The notes under the pieces were generated by a model. The model was not told where the DNA came from and searched no databases. It was given only the letters and a program-made list of their open reading frames with translations. A stretch of DNA of 64,000 nt from Paenibacillus pectinilyticus (lineage in GTDB: Bacteria; Bacillota; Bacilli; Paenibacillales; NBRC-103111): NCBI RefSeq assembly GCF_001700435.1, contig NZ_LYPC01000014.1:62001-126000 (forward strand). The letters are read 5' to 3'. The number at the start of each line of letters is the position of its first letter. Position 1 is the first letter of the stretch. Made by a program: the position numbers and the translations under genes. Shown piece after piece: positions 17,492 to 25,767 of the stretch.

Positions 17492-18568
17492 ATGTTGAAA
17501 CAGTGGATTCAAGCAATGGGTGCTGAGCAGCACAAGATGCGGGATTTAACCTATGATGAGGCGGTAGAAGCAGCTAATCAAATGGCTAACGGGGATTCGA
17601 CAGATGCGCAATGTGCAGCATTTCTAATGGCATTATGTATGAAAGGGGAAGCGGATGAGGAATTAATGGCTTTCATCGATGTGTATCGCCACAATTCCTT
17701 GAATTACCGTTCTCAACCTAATTCACTCAATTCAACGGGGCCAACGGAGGGGAGAAAGCGATTCCCAATTACGTTGCCTGTCAGTCTCTTGCTCGCATCT
17801 GTGGGGTTTACACAGGTTCTGCACGGGGGAGAGGCCTTGTCGTCACGCCAAGGGACGGGAGTAAAGGAGATTGTAGAAGGCTTTGGTGTATCCATGCAGT
17901 TATCCATCAAATCCTGGCAGTCTCAACTTGCGCAGTTACATATTGGTTTTCTGCCTACTGAGCAGCTGTGCCCGCCAATGGGACGGTTGAAGCAGGTGCG
18001 AGAACAATTGGGCATACGAACGGTTTTTGATACGCTGGAACGGGTCTTAAACCCTGTGCTTTCGTCGAGCGTCATTATTGGCGTTGAACATCGCAAAGTT
18101 ATGGAGTCTCTGATCCCCATCTCGATGCGTTCTGGCTTTCAGCAAGCTTATATGATCAATGGCATTGATGGTTCGGAGGATTTGCCTCTCTACGCGAGCA
18201 GTACGATACGAATAGTGACTCCCTGGGGAGATGAGTCTCTTGTCGTTGAACCGCAGAAGTTTGGATTTACAAGTGCGCCTTTACCCGTGCTTAATAAAGA
18301 GGAGCAGATCGAGATGGTGAAGCGAATCATTGCGGGTGAAGAGGGCAGCGCTGTTAAATCGGAACGTGATCATGTTATTTTCAATACAGGTTTGCGATTG
18401 AAATGGTTTGACAAAGTAGACAGCTATGAGGAGGGCTTTCAGCTTGCTGAATCGCTGCTCAGACGGAATGAAGCACACAAAGTCATGCAGCGTTGGGTGG
18501 ATCAGAGTCAGCAATTAAAGCTGCAAGATGGATTAGATAACGATAATTCTTCGACACAAATCGGATGA
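17492..18568 (+). CDS. TrpD-like glycosyl/phosphoribosyl transferase, divergent
   Basis: 358 aa. The N-terminal helical domain (LTYDEAVEAANQMANGDSTDAQCAAFLMAL) and the following fold match the TrpD/thymidine-phosphorylase superfamily. The PRPP loop that reads GTGGD in true anthranilate phosphoribosyltransferases is here STGPTEG, and the later HG-x-SS motif reads HGGEALSSRQGTG. It therefore looks like a TrpD2/YbiB-type relative rather than the tryptophan enzyme; some YbiB members bind nucleic acid. No trp genes are nearby. GGAGGGATT lies just before ATG 17492. It stands alone between two terminator-like structures. Confidence 0.7.
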   Translation: MLKQWIQAMGAEQHKMRDLTYDEAVEAANQMANGDSTDAQCAAFLMALCMKGEADEELMAFIDVYRHNSLNYRSQPNSLNSTGPTEGRKRFPITLPVSLLLASVGFTQVLHGGEALSSRQGTGVKEIVEGFGVSMQLSIKSWQSQLAQLHIGFLPTEQLCPPMGRLKQVREQLGIRTVFDTLERVLNPVLSSSVIIGVEHRKVMESLIPISMRSGFQQAYMINGIDGSEDLPLYASSTIRIVTPWGDESLVVEPQKFGFTSAPLPVLNKEEQIEMVKRIIAGEEGSAVKSERDHVIFNTGLRLKWFDKVDSYEEGFQLAESLLRRNEAHKVMQRWVDQSQQLKLQDGLDNDNSSTQIG

Positions 18569-18751
18569 AGACCTACCAAGATGCTGGTTCGTATACGGCG
18601 AATGGGGGTCTTTATTTTCGGGAAAAAGCTGTTAATTTTGAGGGGGTACCCTAATTGGTAGATGTTACAGCTAAACCTTAATCAATGGATATGTTACCAT
18701 TTACTAGCGAGAGCATGAATGGTAAGTAAATCACGCTAGGAGGCTAACATC

Positions 18752-19729
18752 ATGAAGAAACATATTCTAACTTTTGCCCTTATCCCTTCTCTTATATTTG
18801 GTGCCGTTACAATCCCTTTACCTAAAGCAGCGTCTGCTGCAACGACAGGACAAGTTATTAGCAGCGTAAGCTTTCGACAAAGCCCTGATGAGAATTCGAC
18901 TCGAATCCGCTATTTAAAAGTAGGAGAGCCTGTTTCCATCATCGAGAAAGTAAATGCCTATTGGTATAGAGTTCAAGTTACGAATGGACAAATCGGTTAC
19001 GTTTCTACAAATGCTAAGTACATACAAGCAAGCGGTCAAACTACAGCACCGGCAACAGGAACTGGACGCATTGTAGCCAGTGTAAGTTTCCGAACTGCAG
19101 CTGATCAGAATGCGACTCGGATCCGCTATCTAAAAGCGGGTGAAACGGTTACAATCCTTCAGAAGGTCAATGACTATTGGTATAAGGTCAGGGCGTCAGA
19201 CGGTCGTGAAGGTTACGTGAGTACAAGTCCTACATACATTTCAACTTCCGGTGGAACCGTAACGCCTCCGGTAAGTGGCGGAACGACAAGTGAAAAAATT
19301 CAAAAGGTCATTGCCGCAGGAAAGAAATACTTAGGAACGCCTTATGAATATGGATCCAGTCGGGATAATACAGCGACGTTTGATTGTTCTGATTTTGTCC
19401 GCCAAGCTTTCTTAGACGGTATTGGTCTTAAGCTGCCAAGTGATTCAAGAGGTCAAGGCGCGTTTGTGAAGTCGCTGGGACATAATGTGACGGATTGGCA
19501 CAACCTGAAGGTTGGCGATCTTATGTTCTTCATGGATTACAGAGGCACAGCGCAGTCGAATTATGCTGGGATCAACAAGGCAACGCAAACGATCACACAT
19601 GTCGCTATTTATTTAGGCGATGGTCAAATTTTATCCACGTACTCGAAGGAAAGCGGTGGTGTTCGAATCGACTCGATCGCGAATAAGCACTGGGAATATC
19701 GCTTCCTATTCGGAGGAAGTGCGCTATAG
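18752..19729 (+). CDS. Secreted NlpC/P60 endopeptidase with two SH3 domains
   Basis: 325 aa. Signal peptide to about residue 30 (KAASA-A), two bacterial SH3 repeats (about 32-90 and 108-165; both carry VSFR..NATRIRYLK..E-like units), a Thr/Gly linker, and an NlpC/P60 domain (about 185-325). The catalytic cysteine is C212 in FDCSDFV and the histidine H283 in ITHVAIYLGDG. The enzyme should cut D-Glu-gamma-DAP cross-stem bonds in the wall. It carries its own spacer and terminator and breaks the obg-pheB linkage known in Bacillus. CTAGGAGG precedes ATG 18752. Confidence 0.92.
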   Translation: MKKHILTFALIPSLIFGAVTIPLPKAASAATTGQVISSVSFRQSPDENSTRIRYLKVGEPVSIIEKVNAYWYRVQVTNGQIGYVSTNAKYIQASGQTTAPATGTGRIVASVSFRTAADQNATRIRYLKAGETVTILQKVNDYWYKVRASDGREGYVSTSPTYISTSGGTVTPPVSGGTTSEKIQKVIAAGKKYLGTPYEYGSSRDNTATFDCSDFVRQAFLDGIGLKLPSDSRGQGAFVKSLGHNVTDWHNLKVGDLMFFMDYRGTAQSNYAGINKATQTITHVAIYLGDGQILSTYSKESGGVRIDSIANKHWEYRFLFGGSAL

Positions 19730-19768
19730 ATAGCTATAGGCAGGGCAAATAGTATGGCAAAATAAAGA

Positions 19769-19798
19769 GCAGACAACGCTTCCGCGTTGTCTGCTTTT
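19769..19798 (+). terminator. Rho-independent terminator after the NlpC/P60 gene
   Basis: GCAGACAACGC pairs perfectly with GCGTTGTCTGC around TTCC, followed by TTTT. It may also serve the opposite-strand Nudix gene weakly. Confidence 0.9.
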
Positions 19799-19823
19799 GT
19801 CCAATTTAGGGACTAGCCTTCCG

Positions 19824-20333
19824 TTAAATCTGAAGGGGATCAAGTAAAGGGTTCCAGTGAATGGTGGGAGCTTCTGTGTTTAGATCAAGCCCCGCTGAGC
19901 CTATCCAAGGATGCGGTGTAGCGCCAACGGTGAAATAATGTTCGAGCAAAGAGCGAAAGATAAAAGGCATCGGCCGATCTAGGATGGATGCTCTAGGAAT
20001 CCAATGCAGATCACCTTCCGATGTAACAATGCGAGGATTGACATCGGTTGAGCCTACATAGAAAAACTGTTGACGTATTTCTTGGCCATTCAGGCGAAGC
20101 AAGACATATTGAAGACGTAAGTCTTGAATTTCATCGTGCTCGATACCGGTTTCTTCCCATATTTCACGCAAACAGGCAACACGGGGTTGGCTGATTTCGT
20201 GGGGTTCGAGATGACCTCCTATAGCAGCCCATAGACCGGGAGAAAGCGTGCGGGTTAAGGCACGTTTCATCATAAGGAGCTCGTCGCGTTGGTTCCAAAT
20301 AAGTGCGGTAGACATCATACGTAAAGTGATCAT
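19824..20333 (-). CDS. Nudix hydrolase
   Basis: 169 aa. The Nudix box is visible as GGHLEPHE...CLREIWEETGI, but nine residues rather than seven separate the first Glu from the REU-EE part, a two-residue insertion that recurs in some Bacillales Nudix proteins. The substrate cannot be told from sequence. It faces away from pheB; start ATG 20333 is preceded on its strand by GAGAGGGGAACTCTCC. Confidence 0.85.
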   Translation of the reverse strand: MITLRMMSTALIWNQRDELLMMKRALTRTLSPGLWAAIGGHLEPHEISQPRVACLREIWEETGIEHDEIQDLRLQYVLLRLNGQEIRQQFFYVGSTDVNPRIVTSEGDLHWIPRASILDRPMPFIFRSLLEHYFTVGATPHPWIGSAGLDLNTEAPTIHWNPLLDPLQI

Positions 20334-20424
20334 GGAGAGTTCCCCTCTCTTCGAGAATTCCGTCTCAGCTTATCATACAAAGGGAAGGGGCTGCAAAGGC
20401 GAATGCTTGGATGTATTTTGCCTA

Positions 20425-20453
20425 TTGCTTCATAAGGCATGTTTCGATATAAT
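20425..20453 (+). promoter_or_regulatory. Sigma-A promoter for pheB-hom-thrB-pheA
   Basis: TTGCTT (20425-20430), 17-nt spacer, perfect TATAAT (20448-20453), 48 nt before the pheB start. No T-box or attenuator is obvious between promoter and gene. Confidence 0.7.
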
Positions 20454-20500
20454 GTCCACTATAGAGAAACAATAGTCTTTTTGGAGAGGACGGTAGTTGG

Positions 20501-20983
20501 GTGCCGGAGAGCAAAGAGTTTCTTCCAACCATTAAGCACATCGGACCTGAGCGGTACTACTTAGTCCGCGAGGACATTCTGCCAGAAGGTATTCTCAAGA
20601 CAGCGCAAGCCAAAGAGCTGCTTGCACGGGGGGAAGTCAAGACGATTCACGATGCCGTGGAGCAAGTCGGGCTGAGCCGGAGCGCCTTCTATAAGTATAA
20701 GGATGGTATTCATCCGCTAAGTAAGCTGGATCGTGAACGAATTATTACGATATCGATGGATTTGGAGCATCGCTCAGGGATTCTATCCCGGGTGCTCGCG
20801 TTGATCGCGAATCTGGATGGGAATGTACTCACCATCCACCAAACCATTCCACTACAAGGGATGGCCAACGTCGTCATTTCCTTAGAAATTTCATCCATGG
20901 GCGAAGAGATTCGAGAAATCGTAGATCGCCTTGGAGCACAAGACGGAGTCAAGCGTGCCATGGTCATCGGTCAAGGCAGTTAA
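20501..20983 (+). CDS. pheB: ACT domain-containing protein PheB
   Basis: 160 aa. An N-terminal helix-turn-helix-like part (EVKTIHDAVEQVGLSRSAFYKYKDGI) precedes a C-terminal ACT domain (about 85-155, ISMDLEHRSGILSRVLALIANLDGNVLTI). UPF0735/PheB members sit next to obg and pheA in Bacillus and are thought to be regulators that sense aromatic amino acids; direct function is not proved. Start GTG 20501 with GGAGAGGACGG upstream. hom follows in 29 nt. Confidence 0.88.
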   Translation: MPESKEFLPTIKHIGPERYYLVREDILPEGILKTAQAKELLARGEVKTIHDAVEQVGLSRSAFYKYKDGIHPLSKLDRERIITISMDLEHRSGILSRVLALIANLDGNVLTIHQTIPLQGMANVVISLEISSMGEEIREIVDRLGAQDGVKRAMVIGQGS

Positions 20984-21012
20984 GCTAGCATATAAATTCA
21001 GGAGGTAATGAA

Positions 21013-22299
21013 ATGAAACCCATCAAGGTAGGTTTACTCGGTTTAGGAACAGTAGGAACAGGTGTTGTTCGTATCATTGAAGGGCATCAAGAGGATTTAC
21101 AGCGTCAAACCGGATCTGCGATCGAAATTTCCAAAATTCTAGTACAAGATAAATCAAAGCTGCGTAACATTTCAGTGGATGCAGATAAGCTTACGGAGAG
21201 CGTTTGGGACGTAATAGGCGATAGCGAGATCGATATCGTTGTTGAAGTCATGGGCGGCGTAGAAGCTACGAAAGCACACATTCTTACGGCTCTTGGGAAT
21301 GGCAAGCATATTGTAACTGCAAATAAAGATCTAATGGCGATGCATGGTGCTGAAATTCTTGCCAAAGCGGCTGAGAATAACTGCGATGTTTTCTATGAAG
21401 CCAGCGTTGCGGGTGGAATTCCGATTATTCGTGCCCTAGTTGAAGGCTTCTCGTCCGATCGGATTACGAAGATCATGGGGATTGTGAACGGCACAACGAA
21501 CTATATTTTGACTAAAATGAGTCAAGAAGGCGCGGCCTATGCGGATGTATTGAAGGAAGCACAGGAGCTTGGCTACGCAGAAGCAGACCCAACTTCCGAT
21601 GTGGAAGGCTTAGATGCTGCTCGTAAAATGACGATCCTGTCGACGCTAGGATTCCATGCGAATGTCGCTTTGAGCGATGTTGAAGCAAGAGGGATTTCCA
21701 AAGTCACGAAGGAAGATATTCAATATGGTAAAAAATTAGGCTATGAAGTGAAGCTGCTCGGCATTGCTGAAAATCACGATGGTCATATCTCTGTGAGTGT
21801 ACAACCGACAATGGTCAAAAGCTCGCATCCACTAGCTTCTGTAAACGGCGTATTTAACGCAGTGTATGTAACAGGTGAAGCGGTTGGTGAAACGATGTTC
21901 TACGGCGCAGGAGCTGGGGAGCTTCCTACAGCAACATCTGTTGTAGCGGATTTGGTGGCTGTTGTGCGCAACTTGAAGTTAGGCATTAACGGTCAGACAG
22001 TTCAAGCTCCGTACAAAGAGATGAAGCTCAAAACAGACGAACAAATCGCTTCTAAAAACTTTATCTTACTTCATGTAGAGGATAAAGCAGGTGTGCTTGC
22101 TCAAATTACACAAATTTTTGCGGAGCATGAAGTGAGCTTGGAATCCGTATTCCAACATCCGAATAAAACGAACCCGAAAGCCGAAATCATCATCATTACC
22201 CATGATGCGAATCAGGCTAGTATGAAAAATGTGTTAAAACAATTTGATTCCATGGACGTTATTCATGCGATTAAGAGCGTATATCGCGTAGAAGGATAG
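21013..22299 (+). CDS. hom: Homoserine dehydrogenase
   Basis: 428 aa. The NAD(P)-binding GLLGLGTVGTGVVRI at the N-terminus, the conserved ANKDLMAMHG and NGTTNYILTKM segments in the catalytic domain, and a C-terminal ACT domain (about 350-425). It reduces aspartate semialdehyde to homoserine, the branch to threonine and methionine, with threonine feedback through the ACT domain. CAGGAGGTAATGAA precedes ATG 21013. It is inserted, with thrB, between pheB and pheA. Confidence 0.95.
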   Translation: MKPIKVGLLGLGTVGTGVVRIIEGHQEDLQRQTGSAIEISKILVQDKSKLRNISVDADKLTESVWDVIGDSEIDIVVEVMGGVEATKAHILTALGNGKHIVTANKDLMAMHGAEILAKAAENNCDVFYEASVAGGIPIIRALVEGFSSDRITKIMGIVNGTTNYILTKMSQEGAAYADVLKEAQELGYAEADPTSDVEGLDAARKMTILSTLGFHANVALSDVEARGISKVTKEDIQYGKKLGYEVKLLGIAENHDGHISVSVQPTMVKSSHPLASVNGVFNAVYVTGEAVGETMFYGAGAGELPTATSVVADLVAVVRNLKLGINGQTVQAPYKEMKLKTDEQIASKNFILLHVEDKAGVLAQITQIFAEHEVSLESVFQHPNKTNPKAEIIIITHDANQASMKNVLKQFDSMDVIHAIKSVYRVEG

Positions 22300-22366
22300 G
22301 AACCGGACAAGGAGCTGCTTCGTTGCAGTTGCGGATATCATAAGCGAAGAGAGGCGCAATTTCGAC

Positions 22367-23344
22367 ATGAGCTACAAGATAGAACAAAAGGTAAGAGTGA
22401 AAGTACCGGCAAGTACGGCAAATCTAGGTCCCGGCTTTGACTCTCTGGGGATGGCCTTGAACTTATATGCTTGGATTGATATGGCGATTTCGGATCACAC
22501 GACCATCCAGTTGATCGGTGATCAGATGCATGGGATTCCAACCGATAAGTCCAATTTGATCTATAAAGTGGCTCAAATGGTCTTTGATAAAGCGGGCGTT
22601 TCGCATCCGGAGCTTGAAATTGCGATGTATAGCGAAATCCCGCTTACACGCGGGCTCGGCAGCAGCGCTTCCGCGATTGTTGGTGCGCTTGCTGGGGCGA
22701 ACGCACTTATTGGAAATCGCTTTACAACGTATGAGTTGTTTCAAATCGCTTCCCGTCTGGAGAAGCACCCTGACAATGTAGGTGCTAGTCTTTACGGCGG
22801 CATTGTCGTCGCGTTCTGGGACGACGCGAGGGCGGAATCAATCCGCATTGAACCTGATAACAATCTGGAGGTGCTGGTTGCGATACCAGCCTTCCAGCTA
22901 ACTACGGAGAAGGCGAGAGGCGTTATGCCGCAGCATGTTTCGATGAAGGATGCTGTGTACAATCTGAGTCACTCCTCCTTGCTCGTCGCGGCGCTAAGTA
23001 CGGGCAACCTTGAGATGATTCGTCATGCGATGAAGGATCGACTGCATCAGCCATACCGCGCAGCACTCATTCCTGGTATGAAGACTTTGCTGGAGGAATG
23101 TGAGCAACATGGCGCGCTCGGTGTAGCGCTAAGTGGAGCGGGGCCGACGATGCTTGCCTTGGTGGATGCACGCAGCGAGCAGAAAACGGAGCTGGAATCA
23201 TTCCTTGAGGAAACATTGGCGAAGGAAAACATTCAAGCGCAAATGTTATGGTTAAAGCCAAGTCAAGAAGGTGTGACAACAACAGAGCTCCTAAGTGGAG
23301 ATGAAGGGCTGCTTTCCTTAGTGGAAAGAGAGGTTCTAGTATGA
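22367..23344 (+). CDS. thrB: Homoserine kinase
   Basis: 325 aa GHMP kinase. VPASTANLGPGFDSLGMAL at the N-terminus and the ATP loop LTRGLGSSASAIVGAL are diagnostic. It phosphorylates homoserine for threonine synthase; thrC is not in the window. The 67-nt gap after hom has a small CTGC..GCAG repeat but no gene. Its TGA overlaps the pheA ATG (ATGA), so the two are translationally coupled. Confidence 0.95.
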   Translation: MSYKIEQKVRVKVPASTANLGPGFDSLGMALNLYAWIDMAISDHTTIQLIGDQMHGIPTDKSNLIYKVAQMVFDKAGVSHPELEIAMYSEIPLTRGLGSSASAIVGALAGANALIGNRFTTYELFQIASRLEKHPDNVGASLYGGIVVAFWDDARAESIRIEPDNNLEVLVAIPAFQLTTEKARGVMPQHVSMKDAVYNLSHSSLLVAALSTGNLEMIRHAMKDRLHQPYRAALIPGMKTLLEECEQHGALGVALSGAGPTMLALVDARSEQKTELESFLEETLAKENIQAQMLWLKPSQEGVTTTELLSGDEGLLSLVEREVLV

Positions 23345-24204
23345 AGCGAGTTGCCATTCTTGGGCCCAGCACATTTTCAGAGGAAGCTACACGTCATTTT
23401 CTAGGAGAAAGCTTTGAGTATGTGTCCTATAAACTGATTTCTGAGGTTTTTAACGCGACAGCAACGGGAGAAACGGATCTAAGTGTCATCCCGATCGAAA
23501 ATACGTTAGAAGGCTCTGTACATCTCCATGTCGATTGGTTAGTGCATGAAGTCGATCTTCCGATTCGGGCAGAATGGGTATTTCCCATTGATATGAATCT
23601 CATCGGATATCCGAGCCCTGAAGGCGTTCTTGACGACGCGAATCCCTATGGTCACATTCGTAAAGTATTGTCTCATCAAGTAGTCCCTGCACAGTGCAGC
23701 CGCTTTATGAAGCAATATTTGCAAGGCGCTGAGTTTGAACAAATTAGTTCAACTGCTGAAGGGGTACGTATCGTATCGACGCTGCAAGATCCCACAGTAG
23801 CTGCCATAGGCACAGCCATAGCTTCTACGAATTATGGTGTTCCGATGCTGCAAAGGGAAATTCAGGATCATAAGGATAATATGACGCGTTTCTTACTTGT
23901 GGGGAAAGAAGCATCGGAGCTAAAGTCGTCAGAAGCGATGAAGACGACGATCCTTGTTACGTTGCCCGAGGACTATCCGGGTGCCCTGCATCAAGTGCTC
24001 TCTGCTTTTGCTTGGCGTAGAATCAATCTCTCGAAAATTGAATCTAAGCCTACGAAGAAGAAGCTTGGTAATTATTATTTTTACATTGATATTGCTGGTA
24101 ACATGGACTCTGTGCTGCTGCCTTCGGCCATTCAGGAGATTGAAGCGATCGGTTGTCAGGTTCGTATTTTGGGTTGTTACCCGAGCTATTCCTATATAGG
24201 TTAA
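23341..24204 (+). CDS. pheA: Prephenate dehydratase
   Basis: 287 aa. The PDT domain (1-180; VIPIENTLEGSVHLHVD, ISSTAEGVRIV, AAIGTAIASTNYGV) is followed by an ACT domain with ALHQVLSAFAWRRINLSKIESKPTKK, the phenylalanine-binding ESRP-like motif. It converts prephenate to phenylpyruvate, with feedback by phenylalanine. It is the last gene of the operon and ends in a strong terminator. Confidence 0.95.
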   Translation: MKRVAILGPSTFSEEATRHFLGESFEYVSYKLISEVFNATATGETDLSVIPIENTLEGSVHLHVDWLVHEVDLPIRAEWVFPIDMNLIGYPSPEGVLDDANPYGHIRKVLSHQVVPAQCSRFMKQYLQGAEFEQISSTAEGVRIVSTLQDPTVAAIGTAIASTNYGVPMLQREIQDHKDNMTRFLLVGKEASELKSSEAMKTTILVTLPEDYPGALHQVLSAFAWRRINLSKIESKPTKKKLGNYYFYIDIAGNMDSVLLPSAIQEIEAIGCQVRILGCYPSYSYIG

Positions 24205-24211
24205 CAGAGCG

Positions 24212-24246
24212 AATCCCTTACGTTAATAACGTGAGGGATTTTTTTT
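24212..24246 (+). terminator. Rho-independent terminator after pheA
   Basis: AATCCCT-T-ACGTT pairs with AACGT-G-AGGGATT across a 3-nt loop, followed by eight T. Confidence 0.92.
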
Positions 24247-24363
24247 GCATGAAAGGGGCAAAAGCCTAGGATCGCGCATAAACTGTAATATCATTATTGT
24301 GAATAAGCGAATGCTTACGCGGCCAAGTTCATTGTTCTTACGAAGGTTAACGCGAAGGAGCTG

Positions 24364-24401
24364 CTTACGAAGTGAGTTTTCTAAAGAAAACTTTAAGGAG
24401 G
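24364..24401 (+). repeat. Leader hairpin element, copy 1 (before safA)
   Basis: CTTACGAAG (24364-24372), two bases, then a hairpin AGTTTTC-TAAA-GAAAACT (24375-24392), exactly 3 nt, then AGGAGG (24396-24401). The same ordered parts recur at 40198-40237. The element supplies the ribosome-binding site of safA. A second CTTACGAAG stands just upstream at 24337-24345, which may be a remnant. Confidence 0.8.
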
Positions 24402-24408
24402 TATGGTT

Positions 24409-25701
24409 TTGAAAATCCATATTGTCAAAAAAGGCGATTCCCTGTACGAGCTCGCGAAAAAATACCAAACCAGCCTAGATCAAATTATTGCACTGAATCC
24501 ACAGATTGCGGATCCGAACCAGATTGATATTGGGATGAAGGTGAAAATTCCATCTGGACCGAAACACGTAGAACCACCATCGGAGTATGTTTACAAGCAT
24601 GTCGTTCAGCAAGGCGATAGCTTGTGGAAGCTTGGCAAAGCATGGGATGTGCCGCTGCAAGCGATGATTCAGGCGAATGCACATCTGAAAAATCCAAATG
24701 TACTTATGACGGGTGACATCGTCTTTGTACCCAAAGCGCAGCATGGGGATGGACACACACATAGTCATCAACATCATCACACGTCGACGAAACTCTCGAC
24801 GGAACCGTTTGCACCTGTACCGATGGCACCTATGACCGAGCCGCAGCCAATGGCGCCTGAAAATGTGTATCAGCAGCCGATCATGCCAAGTCCTGCTATG
24901 CCGGAAGTTGAAGCTCCGCCTCTATCAACAGGTGAAGCTGTTCCTATGATACCGCAGCAAATGTACCCGCAAGCACCGATGGCGACACCGTCAATGCCAT
25001 CCATGCCGGCACCCATGACAGATCACGTTGGACTTCATGAGCCTTATGGGCAAGCGGTGCATCCCTTTCATCAATTTCATATATCCGCAACAGAAGTCTC
25101 TGTTTATCCAGAGCAACATCATGAAGCCATGCCATATTCAACGTATCCTTCCCATCAAGAAGAACCTTTTGAGCACTTTCCAGCAATGACCGCACCGGTA
25201 TCCTCGGTTGATGAGGGGTGCGGTTGCGGAGGTCCTCCTATGAATGAGCAGCCTTGGATGACCTATCCAGCCAACTTTCCGAATGTGCCGATGGGAAATC
25301 CATGGGACACCATGCCGCAAGTTGGGCCGTCAATGCCTGGTTTTTATCCGCCTGCGATGCCGTACGATGCCCAAATGGCGCAGCATTATGCATTTCAACA
25401 TGATCCATATGGTATTCCTTATGCGGGAGCAGGGGATGATTTCCAAACTCCTTATGAGTCAACGATTCTACCTCAAGTGCATACGCATGAGCTTAAGAAA
25501 GTTTCTGATACCGAGGCAGAGCTCGAAATTGACATCCGCGATAATCAAAAAACGGCAAAATCGAAATCAAATGCGAGCCGTTCTACACGTAAAGTAAAGC
25601 TTTCAGGTGCTTCTGCATTGAGTTCGTTCCTAAGAGATCAGCAAAGAGCTTCTGAAAAACGGGAAACGAGCAGACCGAATACCCCTTGGATCAATTTTTA
25701 A
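24409..25701 (+). CDS. safA: SafA-like spore coat assembly protein with two LysM domains
   Basis: 430 aa. LysM1 (1-48, IHIVKKGDSLYELAKKYQ) and LysM2 (about 63-108, VVQQGDSLWKLGKAW) are followed by a His-rich patch (about 113-125), a long Pro/Met-rich middle, a cysteine motif EGCGCGGPP near 268, and a basic tail. B. subtilis SafA has the same start and organises the inner coat around cortex peptidoglycan. ATG 24403 is only 1 nt from AAGGAGG, whereas TTG 24409 is spaced 7 nt and gives the standard MKIHIV start, matching the spacing at the comN copy of the leader. Mother-cell expression is inferred. Confidence 0.82.
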   Translation: MKIHIVKKGDSLYELAKKYQTSLDQIIALNPQIADPNQIDIGMKVKIPSGPKHVEPPSEYVYKHVVQQGDSLWKLGKAWDVPLQAMIQANAHLKNPNVLMTGDIVFVPKAQHGDGHTHSHQHHHTSTKLSTEPFAPVPMAPMTEPQPMAPENVYQQPIMPSPAMPEVEAPPLSTGEAVPMIPQQMYPQAPMATPSMPSMPAPMTDHVGLHEPYGQAVHPFHQFHISATEVSVYPEQHHEAMPYSTYPSHQEEPFEHFPAMTAPVSSVDEGCGCGGPPMNEQPWMTYPANFPNVPMGNPWDTMPQVGPSMPGFYPPAMPYDAQMAQHYAFQHDPYGIPYAGAGDDFQTPYESTILPQVHTHELKKVSDTEAELEIDIRDNQKTAKSKSNASRSTRKVKLSGASALSSFLRDQQRASEKRETSRPNTPWINF

Positions 25702-25707
25702 GTGAAT

Positions 25708-25750
25708 AAAAAGAAGCCCCAAACCACAAACGTGGAAGAGGGCTTCTTTG
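25708..25750. terminator. Bidirectional terminator between safA and the sigma factor gene
   Basis: AAGAAGCCC ... GGGCTTCTT encloses an inner CCAC/GTGG stem, with A-rich and T-rich flanks on the two sides; it suits both convergent genes. Confidence 0.88.
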
Positions 25751-25767
25751 TTATTGTAAAGGGATGA

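Noticed and set aside
18567-18615. Terminator after the TrpD-like gene
   Set aside because: AAGACC and GGGTCTT could pair, but the loop is very long and the T run poor; too weak to call.
22300-22366. Leader element of thrB resembling the safA leader (both have AAGGAGCTGCTT)
   Set aside because: Only about 12 bases agree; there is no TAAA hairpin and no 3-nt spacing to AGGAGG, so chance is likely.
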